This document shows positions 23,766 to 30,467 of a DNA stretch of 34,915 nucleotides, piece after piece. The notes under the pieces are model-generated. The model saw only the letters and a program-made list of their open reading frames with translations, did no database searches and had not been told where the DNA came from. The DNA lies in the NCBI GenBank assembly GCA_012519815.1, contig JAAYPM010000022.1:1-34915 (forward strand). Direction: 5' to 3'. The number at the start of each line of letters is the position of its first letter. The stretch's first letter is position 1. The stretch is from Bacteroidales bacterium. GTDB lineage: Bacteria > Bacteroidota > Bacteroidia > Bacteroidales > UBA1715. The translations under genes and the position numbers were made by a program.

Positions 23766-25889
23766 ATGTCAGTTATACAAAAACTTCGAAGCAAAACCGG
23801 GATCACTACAATTTTTATTGGTGTTGCCTTATTAGCATTTGTAATTACAGGGCTTGACCCTCAAATGTTTTCATCTATTACAGGAAACGAAAATGTAATA
23901 GCAGAAATTAAAGGTGAAAAATACCCATATGAAGCATACTATGAAATGTTAGAACGTCTTCAACAACAATTAGACGGAAACGCATCTGAAATGCAACAAC
24001 AAGGTGTATATAGCAGAGCATGGGATGCTTTTATTGCACGTAATGTGTACGATGACACTTATGAAAAAATAGGAATCGGAATATTTAATCCATGGCTTTC
24101 TATTATTGGCATCTCATCAAGTGAATTTGAAGACATTATGATTGGAGACAACATTGCTCCAGAAGTATATAACGCCGATATTTTCAAAAATCCTGACACA
24201 CGCCAATTCGATAAAGATATTCTATTACAAACACTTGCTAATTTATCAAGCATTCGTGAGCAATATCCTGATTTTTACATGGAATGGTTAAATTTTGAAA
24301 CGGGAATGCATCAAAAAGTGCTCGAAACAAAACTAAACACTATTGTATCAAAAGCAATGTATCCTACAGCACTCGAAATAGAAATGGCTATTGCTGAAGA
24401 ATCAAAACAAAACACTATTGAATTTATTAAAATTGACTATAATTCTATTGCAGATTCGTTAGTAACTATTACCGATAAAGAAATAGCAGCCTATTATGAA
24501 GCTCACAAAAAAGATAAAAAATTTATGCGTGAAGATGATGCAGTAACTATTGAATATGTAAGTTTTGCTATTAATCCAACTGCCGAAGATATTCGTAATA
24601 CAGAAATACACACAGCAAATTTGCGTGATGGTTTTATTAACGCTCGTAATATTCAAAGTTTCTTAAATATTAATTCTGATATAAAATTTGACCCAACTTA
24701 TTACAAAAAAGGAGTGTTACCCGAAGTTATTGATGATTTTGCATTTTCGCAAGCAATAGACAGCACAACAGACATGTATTTAGAAAATAACATGTATAAA
24801 ATTGCGAAAATATCTGACATTCGTTATGCGTCTGATTCGGCACGTGCTCGGCATATTCTTTTAATTGGAGAAGATGCAATGCAAAAAGCAGACAGTCTTC
24901 AAAAAGTACTTACAAATAAAGAAGCAAATTTTACAGACCTTGTACGTATGTATTCAGCAGATAGTGCATCTATTCCGCTGGGAGGTGTTATTGATTGGTT
25001 TTATGAAGGACAAATGGTACAACCGTTTCAGGATACTTGCTTTTTTGGAGAGCGAGGCAAATTTTACATAACACCTACACAATACGGTGTCCATATTATA
25101 GAAATCCTAAACCAAGGTCCTAAATCAAAACGAGTACAAGTTCAATATTTAGCAAGAGAAATTCAATACTCTACCGATACTCGAAAAGCAGTATATTCTG
25201 AAGCTGTAAATTTTGCTTCAAAAAATGAAACAAAAGAGCAGTTTGATATATCAATTGCTGAAAATAATACACTTGTAAAGCGTATAGCAGAAAATGTTAC
25301 ACCAAATCAAAGATTTATTTCTGGAATTTCCGATTCACGTGATTTAATTCGATGGGCTCATGATTCTAAAAATGCAAGAGGAGTGGTTTCTGATATTTTT
25401 ACCTGCGGTGATGCTTTTGTAGTTGCTGTTGTTACAGAAACATTTAAAAAAGGCACAAAAACACTTGCGCAAGTTAAAGATGAAATACAGTCAATTATAC
25501 GTATTGAAAAGAAACAAGCTTACATTACTAATATAATTAACAATAATGCGGGAGAAAAAACTTTGCAAGCAATTGGCGAATTATTTAATGTAACTCCTAT
25601 AGTTTCTAACACTATTACTTTTGCTTCGGTTACAGCACAAAATATTGGAAAAGAGCCAAAAGTAATTGGCACAGCAACAAATCTTGAAGTAGGTACAATG
25701 TCAAGCATAATTTTAGGAGAAACAGGCGTGTATATGCTTGTGGTTACCGATTCTAAAACGGTTGAAACAGATGCTGAACAAAAAGAAATGCGTATGGCAT
25801 CTTCAAAAAGCATGAAAATAATAAATAACATATTTCCTTATTTAAAAGAAAAAGCAAATATTGTAGATAATCGATTGAGATTCTTATAA
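23766..25889 (+). CDS. PpiD/SurA-type peptidyl-prolyl isomerase chaperone
   Basis: This 707-residue protein is a membrane-anchored periplasmic foldase. One transmembrane helix lies at residues 12-30 (IFIGVALLAFVITGL), followed by a long SurA_N-like helical region (about 40-340). A parvulin (PPIC) domain occupies about 357-450, with ARHILLIGEDAMQKADSL, FTDLVRMYSADS, LGGVIDWFYEGQMVQPF and YGVHIIEILNQG. The C-terminal part (about 500-700) is a second helical and beta-containing region. PpiD-type proteins assist folding of newly exported proteins near the Sec translocon. It closes the coaX-lptC cluster and is followed by a strong terminator. Confidence 0.9.
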   Translation: MSVIQKLRSKTGITTIFIGVALLAFVITGLDPQMFSSITGNENVIAEIKGEKYPYEAYYEMLERLQQQLDGNASEMQQQGVYSRAWDAFIARNVYDDTYEKIGIGIFNPWLSIIGISSSEFEDIMIGDNIAPEVYNADIFKNPDTRQFDKDILLQTLANLSSIREQYPDFYMEWLNFETGMHQKVLETKLNTIVSKAMYPTALEIEMAIAEESKQNTIEFIKIDYNSIADSLVTITDKEIAAYYEAHKKDKKFMREDDAVTIEYVSFAINPTAEDIRNTEIHTANLRDGFINARNIQSFLNINSDIKFDPTYYKKGVLPEVIDDFAFSQAIDSTTDMYLENNMYKIAKISDIRYASDSARARHILLIGEDAMQKADSLQKVLTNKEANFTDLVRMYSADSASIPLGGVIDWFYEGQMVQPFQDTCFFGERGKFYITPTQYGVHIIEILNQGPKSKRVQVQYLAREIQYSTDTRKAVYSEAVNFASKNETKEQFDISIAENNTLVKRIAENVTPNQRFISGISDSRDLIRWAHDSKNARGVVSDIFTCGDAFVVAVVTETFKKGTKTLAQVKDEIQSIIRIEKKQAYITNIINNNAGEKTLQAIGELFNVTPIVSNTITFASVTAQNIGKEPKVIGTATNLEVGTMSSIILGETGVYMLVVTDSKTVETDAEQKEMRMASSKSMKIINNIFPYLKEKANIVDNRLRFL

Positions 25890-25910
25890 ATAGAATAATG
25901 ATTTTAGTTA

Positions 25911-25943
25911 AAAGGGTGTTTTCAAAAGAAGCACCCTTTTTTT
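25911..25943 (+). terminator. Intrinsic terminator after the PpiD-type gene
   Basis: AAAGGGTG (25911-25918) pairs with CACCCTTT (25932-25939) around a 13-nt loop, followed by a T run. It lies 22 nt past the stop codon and probably ends the whole envelope cluster transcript. Confidence 0.88.
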
Positions 25944-26030
25944 ATATAATCACTATTATTCGACAAACAACTATATGAATGTGCTTTTGAAACAAGAATA
26001 TAAAAGCAGACAAAAATCACTCATTTTTTT

Positions 26031-26095
26031 AACCGCAATGTTCGCAAAGTAGCTTTATTCAATATGTTGTATTTTTCTTTGTATTCTTTACAGTT
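26031..26095. repeat. Decayed CGCAAAG-type inverted repeat
   Basis: Left arm AACCGCAATGTTCGCAAAG (26031-26049) and right arm CTTTGTATTCTTTACAGTT (26077-26095) are roughly complementary, with about a third of positions mismatched. The left arm has the GCAAAG spacing that I recollect from dispersed intergenic repeats in Bacteroidota and others. It lies in the 235-base gap between the PpiD-type terminator and the rhomboid gene; otherwise that gap shows nothing. Confidence 0.35.
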
Positions 26096-26124
26096 TTCTT
26101 TTTTATGTAACCACAGAATACATT

Positions 26125-26784
26125 CTATTCAATATAATTTTTTGTATATTTTCGTACGGTATAGGTAAATTCAATAGTAGTATCTGTTGACGATTGTGGT
26201 GAATATTTTTGTTTCGCAGCATATGAAAATGGAACAAAAGCAAAATCTTTAAAAAAATACGCTAACAAACCTCCTACAATAAATCCTCCCAAATGAGTTT
26301 CCCACGAAATAGCAGCATTTTGTGGAATTATTCCCCACATTATGCCAGTTTGCAAAAACAGAACAATAAAAGAAATAGCTAAGACGGTGCGTTGTTTTTT
26401 AAAAAAACCTAAAAAAATCATAAATGCACTAAATGCATACACAATGCCACTTGCTCCAATATGCACAGAAAAAGGATTTCCTATAAACCATGTAAATAAA
26501 CCGGGAATAAGATACGCAACAAAAAAAACAATATATGCAACCGAATGATAGGTATAAAATAAAAAAGCACTTAAAATAACAAATGAAACCAAGTTTGAAA
26601 ATAAATGAAACCAAGAACCGTGTATAAGTGGAAATAAAAAAATCCCCCAAAAGCCTTGAAAAGAAAGAGGAATTACGCCAAATTGAGCACATGATACATG
26701 GGCAAAAACTTCAATAATTTTTACAAAAATCACTAAAAAAACAAAGACAGTTGGAAGCGTATATAAAGAGAAAAAATATTTCAT
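26125..26784 (-). CDS. Rhomboid-family intramembrane serine protease
   Basis: Rhomboids cleave membrane proteins within or next to the bilayer. The 219-residue protein has about six hydrophobic helices and the full catalytic set: H60 and N64 in HGSWFHLFSNL (oxyanion region), the nucleophile Ser112 in HIGASGIVYAF, and His164 in WETHLGGFIVGG. The C-terminal cytoplasmic tail (about 190-219) is short and polar. Substrates are unknown. It is divergent from a lipoprotein gene with 129 bp between starts; that gap contains a perfect 14-bp palindrome. ORF-track entries at 26342 and 26429 overlap this gene in other frames and are shadows. Confidence 0.92.
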   Translation of the reverse strand: MKYFFSLYTLPTVFVFLVIFVKIIEVFAHVSCAQFGVIPLSFQGFWGIFLFPLIHGSWFHLFSNLVSFVILSAFLFYTYHSVAYIVFFVAYLIPGLFTWFIGNPFSVHIGASGIVYAFSAFMIFLGFFKKQRTVLAISFIVLFLQTGIMWGIIPQNAAISWETHLGGFIVGGLLAYFFKDFAFVPFSYAAKQKYSPQSSTDTTIEFTYTVRKYTKNYIE

Positions 26785-26840
26785 TACACTAATTTATTTA
26801 AAAATAGTGAAAATCATAGTATTTTTATTGAAGTTTTACT

Positions 26841-26854
26841 ATTTTAGCTAAAAT
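26841..26854. promoter_or_regulatory. Perfect 14-bp palindrome in a divergent promoter region
   Basis: ATTTTAGCTAAAAT is perfectly self-complementary and sits just upstream of a TATTTTTG -7 element (26861-26868), so it overlaps where a -33 element and spacer should be. It could be an operator for the lipoprotein gene, the rhomboid gene, or both. Confidence 0.35.
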
Positions 26855-26860
26855 TATCTT

Positions 26861-26868
26861 TATTTTTG
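26861..26868 (+). promoter_or_regulatory. TATTTTTG -7 element for the 26914 lipoprotein gene
   Basis: TATTTTTG matches TAnnTTTG and lies 45 nt before the start codon. No TTG is found at normal spacing upstream; a palindrome is there instead. Confidence 0.45.
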
Positions 26869-26913
26869 TAAATTCTATGTGATTTTTAACAAGCGAATTA
26901 AAATAATTGCGAT

Positions 26914-27609
26914 ATGAAAAAGATTTTGTTTTTAATGTGCACAGTAATAAGCATATACTTTATCTCATGTAAAGAGGAACCAAGTAGTATTGATTGCGAT
27001 ATGGAAGGCATAAAAGTATTCAAAAAAACATACGGCCCCGACTCTGTTATTACTATTTATCCAGTGATTACAACCAACAATTATGATTTTTGCGATTCTA
27101 TGGTGTGGGATACTATTGCGAGCGACTGGGTTCAACCCTATATTTTAGATCCATCAAAAAAATGCACCGAAGAAGTAGCCTTAGAATATATTCGCCAAGG
27201 GAATGACACCGCATGCCCGTGTCGTGAAAATCCAAATAAACATAACGACCAAATCAATTCAAAATTTGTAATTGATGGTATTGAAAAATTCAAATCAAAT
27301 CATCTTTTTATAAAGGTACCGGGTGATACTATTAAAATCCGACGATATGTTGACTATACAAATGAAGGTAACGTGTTTCAAGGATATGTTGCTACAGACA
27401 CATCTTTAGGATATTATAAAGAATACAATGCACGAGTATTAAAATCAGGCATTTATGAATATGAACTTATATTATTTAAAGATCCAGAACATCAAGTTCC
27501 ATTTGACACAATTGCAAACAGATTTGTAATTATTACAAGTAAATATCGCGATCATAATTCTAATTGTAAAGACAAAGCAAGAGAAAAGAACGATCCACTT
27601 CTCAAATAA
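26914..27609 (+). CDS. Unknown lipoprotein
   Basis: I do not recognise this 231-residue protein. It has a clear lipoprotein signal with lipobox FISC (Cys19) followed by KEEPSS. The mature part has several Cys residues (SIDCDMEG, YDFCDSM, KKCTEEV, DTACPCRENP, NSNCKDKAREK), which could form disulfides in the periplasm or at the surface, and a beta-rich C-terminal half (HLFIKVPGDTIKIRRYVDYTNEGNVFQGYV). It stands alone between the rhomboid gene and HU, with its own -7 element. A role at the envelope is all that can be said. Confidence 0.75.
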   Translation: MKKILFLMCTVISIYFISCKEEPSSIDCDMEGIKVFKKTYGPDSVITIYPVITTNNYDFCDSMVWDTIASDWVQPYILDPSKKCTEEVALEYIRQGNDTACPCRENPNKHNDQINSKFVIDGIEKFKSNHLFIKVPGDTIKIRRYVDYTNEGNVFQGYVATDTSLGYYKEYNARVLKSGIYEYELILFKDPEHQVPFDTIANRFVIITSKYRDHNSNCKDKAREKNDPLLK

Positions 27610-27644
27610 AAACATTTAAACGTAAATATAATTATTGTAAATTA

Positions 27645-27676
27645 TTGTACCATTTCAATTAATTACCTTATATTTG
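27645..27676 (+). promoter_or_regulatory. Promoter of the HU gene
   Basis: TTG (27645-27647), 21 nt, TATATTTG (27669-27676), with the HU start codon 52 nt past the -7 element. Spacing and both elements fit the Bacteroidota consensus. The transcript probably continues into the COX24-like gene and perhaps rng. Confidence 0.65.
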
Positions 27677-27728
27677 CTTTCTCAAAAAAAATAAAGGTTA
27701 ATTATTTGATAGTTAAAATTATAAAAAT

Positions 27729-28013
27729 ATGACAAAGGCAGATATCGTAAATGAAGTATCGAAAAAAACAGGAATCGAAAAAGTAATAGTTCAAAAAACT
27801 ATTGAAGCATCAATGGAAACAATCAAAGAATCTTTAACGCAAGGTAACAATGTGTATTTGAGAGGATTTGGTAGTTTTATTGTTAAAAAACGTGCTAAGA
27901 AAACAGCAAGAAACATTTCAAAAAATACAACTATTATAATTCCGGCGCATAATGTTCCTGCATTTAAACCTGCAAAAACATTTATTAATTCGGTAAAAGA
28001 TAACGTAAAATAA
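27729..28013 (+). CDS. HU/IHF-family DNA-binding protein
   Basis: This 94-residue nucleoid protein bends and wraps DNA as a dimer. It begins MTKADIVNEVSKKTG and has the helical dimerisation part to about residue 42, the LRGFGSFIVKKRAKKTARN beta region with the conserved GFG turn, and the DNA-grasping arm with IIPAHNVPAFKPAKTF including the intercalating Pro. HU versus IHF subunit cannot be told from sequence; the family member next to RNase G is a recurring arrangement in the phylum. The stop codon is 4 nt before the Shine-Dalgarno of the next gene. Confidence 0.95.
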   Translation: MTKADIVNEVSKKTGIEKVIVQKTIEASMETIKESLTQGNNVYLRGFGSFIVKKRAKKTARNISKNTTIIIPAHNVPAFKPAKTFINSVKDNVK

Positions 28014-28017
28014 AATC

Positions 28018-28023
28018 AGGAGG
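28018..28023 (+). promoter_or_regulatory. Perfect Shine-Dalgarno AGGAGG before the COX24/bS22-like gene
   Basis: AGGAGG is followed by an 8-nt spacer and ATG, an ideal SD geometry. It is the only full SD I found at a gene start in this window. Bacteroidota ribosomes normally sequester the anti-SD, so a strong SD is exceptional and probably regulatory. Confidence 0.8.
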
Positions 28024-28031
28024 AATATAAT

Positions 28032-28121
28032 ATGCCGAGTGGAAAAAAAAGAAAGCGTCACAAAATAGCTACCCATAAAAGAAAAAAACGTCTTAGAAAA
28101 AATAGACATAAAAAGAAATAA
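28032..28121 (+). CDS. 29-residue AURKAIP1/COX24-domain protein, bS22/mS38-like ribosomal protein
   Basis: This gene is absent from the ORF track because of its size. The product starts MPSGKKRKRHKIATHK and continues KRKKRLRKNRHKKK, nearly all Lys, Arg and His, and matches the COX24/AURKAIP1 C-terminal motif (KKRKxRxxKHKxxKRxRxxR type). Relatives are mitochondrial mS38 and the small bacterial protein bS22, which bind the small ribosomal subunit near the decoding region. The gene begins 18 bp after the HU stop codon with an ideal SD. A 13-bp inverted repeat follows it before rng. Ribosomal identity is inferred from motif and composition. Confidence 0.85.
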   Translation: MPSGKKRKRHKIATHKRKKRLRKNRHKKK

Positions 28122-28144
28122 ATTTTCTTTTTGTTTTTAAAATA

Positions 28145-28182
28145 TATTAATCCTTTGTTGCTTCTGCTTCAAAGGATTAATA
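28145..28182. repeat. 13-bp perfect inverted repeat between the COX24-like gene and rng
   Basis: TATTAATCCTTTG (28145-28157) and CAAAGGATTAATA (28170-28182) are exact complements separated by 12 nt (TTGCTTCTGCTT). No T tract follows, so it is not a standard terminator; it could be an RNA processing or stabilising hairpin, or a weak terminator helped by other factors. It lies 23 nt past the COX24-like stop. Confidence 0.7.
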
Positions 28183-28248
28183 CTTAATAATGATACGAGT
28201 AGAGAAAATATGTTTCTCTGTCAGTCATAATAATAAATGTAAAGCCGA

Positions 28249-28333
28249 TAGTTTCAATTTTTTACAAAAACATTGTTCTTTAACAATTTTTACAAAAACG
28301 TACTACTATCAGTTTCAATGAAACACTACTCAA
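28249..28333 (+). promoter_or_regulatory. rng: Repetitive, structured rng leader
   Basis: Two near-identical copies, CAATTTTTTACAAAAAC (28255-28271) and CAATTTTTACAAAAAC (28284-28299), are separated by TTGTT...AACAA, a possible hairpin. AGTTTCAA occurs twice (28249, 28311), the second inside the palindrome GTTTCA-A-TGAAAC (28312-28324) 9 nt before the GTG start. No TAnnTTTG element is visible, so rng may be read from the HU promoter. Control of the leader by RNase G itself is a guess from RNase E. Confidence 0.45.
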
Positions 28334-29890
28334 GTGAATAAAGAAATAATCATACGAAGCCAAGAATCCAATATAGATATTGCTCTCGTTGAAAACAATC
28401 ATTTAGTTGAATTAATTCGTAATCAAACAGATACACCGCAATTTTCAGTTGGAGATATATATATTGCGAAAGTTAAAAAAGTTATATCTGGACTTAATGC
28501 GGTATTTGTTGATTTAGGATATGAAAAAGATGCCTTTTTACACTATCATGATTTAGGTCCACAATTCAGCTCTCTTTCTGCTTTATTAAAAGATCTTATT
28601 GGCACAAAACCAATAAAAGCATTCGAAAAAAATGAACGCTTAGCAGATATTGACAAAAATGGCAATATTGCAGAGGTGCTTGAATCGGGGCAACATATTC
28701 TTGTGCAAATTTCAAAAGAACCTATTTCTACAAAGGGTCCACGACTGTGTTCCGAAATATCAATTGCTGGACGAAATATAGTTCTTTTACCTTTTTCGAA
28801 TAAAGTTTCTATTTCTCAAAAAATTGAAACACCCGAAGAAAAAGCTCGTTTAAAACGTATTGTTCGTGCACTTATACCACCAAACTACGGCGTAATTGTA
28901 AGAACCGCTGCCGAAGGAAGTACAATTACCGACATAGAACTCGAAATTCAAGAACTCGTAAAAAAATGGGAAAACGCATTACGAAAAATTCGAAAATTCA
29001 AAAATCAAACACCTCATCTTATTGTAAGTGAAATAAGTAGAACATCAGCATTGCTTCGAGATATTTTTACGGTGGAATTTAACAATATACTTACCAATGA
29101 TGCAGAACTTAAAGATGAGTTACAAGAATATATTACAACTATTGCTCCCGAACGAGCAAAAATTGTAAAACTATACACAGCAACGCCTCCCATTTTTGAA
29201 CAATTTGGAATTGAACGCCAAATAAAAAGTTCGTTTGGGCAAACTGTTCCTGTAAAAAATGGTGCATATCTTATTATTGAAAAAACAGAAGCACTTCATG
29301 TAATTGATGTAAATAGTGGGAATCGTACCAAGTTTGAAAAAGATCAAGAGTCCAATGCGTTTGATGTAAATAAACATGCAGCCATAGAAATTGCACGACA
29401 AATTAGACTGCGTGATTTAGGTGGAATTATAATTGTTGATTTTATTGACATGCGTACCACTGACAACAAACAAAAGTTGTTTGAAACGCTGAAAGAAGCT
29501 ATGTCGCACGATAGAGCAAAACATAATATTCTTCCGCTCAGTAAATTTGGGCTTATGCAAATAACTCGGCAACGAGTACGCCCTGAGCTTAAATTAAATA
29601 CCAATGAAGTTTGTCCAACATGCAATGGTTCTGGAAATATTTCTCCTTCTATTAACATTATGCATCAAATTGAGCACGATTTACGACATATAACAAAAGT
29701 GCTTAAAATTAAACATCTTACTATAAAAGCACATCCGTTTATTGCTGGATATATTTCAAAAGGAGTATTTTCTTTATTGCAAAAATGGAAATTTTTATAT
29801 TCATTTTCTATTCGCACCCATGCTATGAGCAGCTATAATTTTCTTGAATATACGTATCATACAAAAGACGGAAAAAAGATTATTTTGTAG
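28334..29890 (+). CDS. rng: Ribonuclease G/E family endoribonuclease
   Basis: RNase G cleaves single-stranded RNA with 5'-end dependence and matures rRNA and mRNA. The start is GTG: an in-frame stop sits 15 nt upstream and no in-frame ATG intervenes. Residues about 37-130 hold an S1 domain (GDIYIAKVKKVISGLNAVFVDLG). The DNase-like catalytic part includes IDVNSGNR (Asp325) and GGIIIVDFIDM (Asp369), the metal ligands. CPTCNGSG at 427-434 is the Zn-link motif. The 518 residues lack the RNase E scaffold tail, hence the RNase G call. It follows HU and the COX24-like gene on the same strand. Confidence 0.94.
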   Translation: MNKEIIIRSQESNIDIALVENNHLVELIRNQTDTPQFSVGDIYIAKVKKVISGLNAVFVDLGYEKDAFLHYHDLGPQFSSLSALLKDLIGTKPIKAFEKNERLADIDKNGNIAEVLESGQHILVQISKEPISTKGPRLCSEISIAGRNIVLLPFSNKVSISQKIETPEEKARLKRIVRALIPPNYGVIVRTAAEGSTITDIELEIQELVKKWENALRKIRKFKNQTPHLIVSEISRTSALLRDIFTVEFNNILTNDAELKDELQEYITTIAPERAKIVKLYTATPPIFEQFGIERQIKSSFGQTVPVKNGAYLIIEKTEALHVIDVNSGNRTKFEKDQESNAFDVNKHAAIEIARQIRLRDLGGIIIVDFIDMRTTDNKQKLFETLKEAMSHDRAKHNILPLSKFGLMQITRQRVRPELKLNTNEVCPTCNGSGNISPSINIMHQIEHDLRHITKVLKIKHLTIKAHPFIAGYISKGVFSLLQKWKFLYSFSIRTHAMSSYNFLEYTYHTKDGKKIIL

Positions 29891-29950
29891 CTATTACAAA
29901 TCTTTTAGCTATACAAACCTAATATTTACCACTTTAGAGAGATAGTATTA

Positions 29951-30406
29951 TTAACGAATATACAAATCTCCATCATAAAAATCGCAGCTATATTCTCTTA
30001 AAGGATGTTTTGCTGGTCCTTGCTGCATATATCCACCAATCATAGAAAAAACAGAACCACAACACGGACATACTAACAAATCAGGAAATGCACTATCAAT
30101 TTCCATAGCACAGGTATCGGCTTCGTGCGTGCAGGTTCTGTCAAAGGCTTTATAATCATCATGCCCTCCTTCTACTTTTGCTCGAAACACCACTACTCCA
30201 TTACAATTATATCCCACACAATTTGACGATGAAACATACACAGAATTGAGTGGAGAACGCAATGCTGAATATTGAGGATCACTTTCAATATTAAAAACAT
30301 GTATATTAACAGAAGTAAATGGAACAGGATTTTGCTCTTTTTTACAAGAAAGCAAAAACAATGTGCTAAAGAATACAAAAAAGTATAGAGAGAATTTTCG
30401 AAACAT
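29951..30406 (-). CDS. Rieske-like lipoprotein with altered ligand
   Basis: This 151-residue protein has a lipobox LLSC (Cys21) and a Rieske-like domain in the rest. The first half-motif is CTH (Cys92, His94). The second reads CPCCGSVFSMIGGYMQQGPA from Cys113, where the family consensus is CPCHGSxF: His is replaced by Cys116. The PA-K-PL-EY sequence that follows is typical of Rieske proteins. Ligand set would be 3 Cys and 1 His, or the cluster may be lost. It should face the periplasm or surface. Its divergent neighbour starts at 30468, with a palindrome between. The ORFs at 30193 and 30363 overlap in other frames. Confidence 0.82.
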   Translation of the reverse strand: MFRKFSLYFFVFFSTLFLLSCKKEQNPVPFTSVNIHVFNIESDPQYSALRSPLNSVYVSSSNCVGYNCNGVVVFRAKVEGGHDDYKAFDRTCTHEADTCAMEIDSAFPDLLVCPCCGSVFSMIGGYMQQGPAKHPLREYSCDFYDGDLYIR

Positions 30407-30419
30407 ACATACAAATATT

Positions 30420-30435
30420 TATCTTTGTAAAGATA
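30420..30435. promoter_or_regulatory. Palindromic divergent promoter element
   Basis: TATCTTTGTAAAGATA is nearly palindromic. Forward, TATCTTTG is an exact TAnnTTTG -7 element for the gene starting at 30468; reverse, TATCTTTA is a one-mismatch version for the Rieske-like gene starting at 30406. Both directions could compete for one polymerase. Confidence 0.5.
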
Positions 30436-30467
30436 CAAAATTCATAAAACTTGTATTTATTATAGCA

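Noticed and set aside
28249-28324. CRISPR-like repeat with GTTTCAA units
   Set aside because: Only two short units, unequal spacing, no spacers and no cas genes; it is better read as a structured rng leader.
30363-30467. N-terminal 35 codons of the 30363-30842 ORF
   Set aside because: They precede the -7 element at 30420-30427 and bury the signal peptide; the ATG at 30468 is a far better start.
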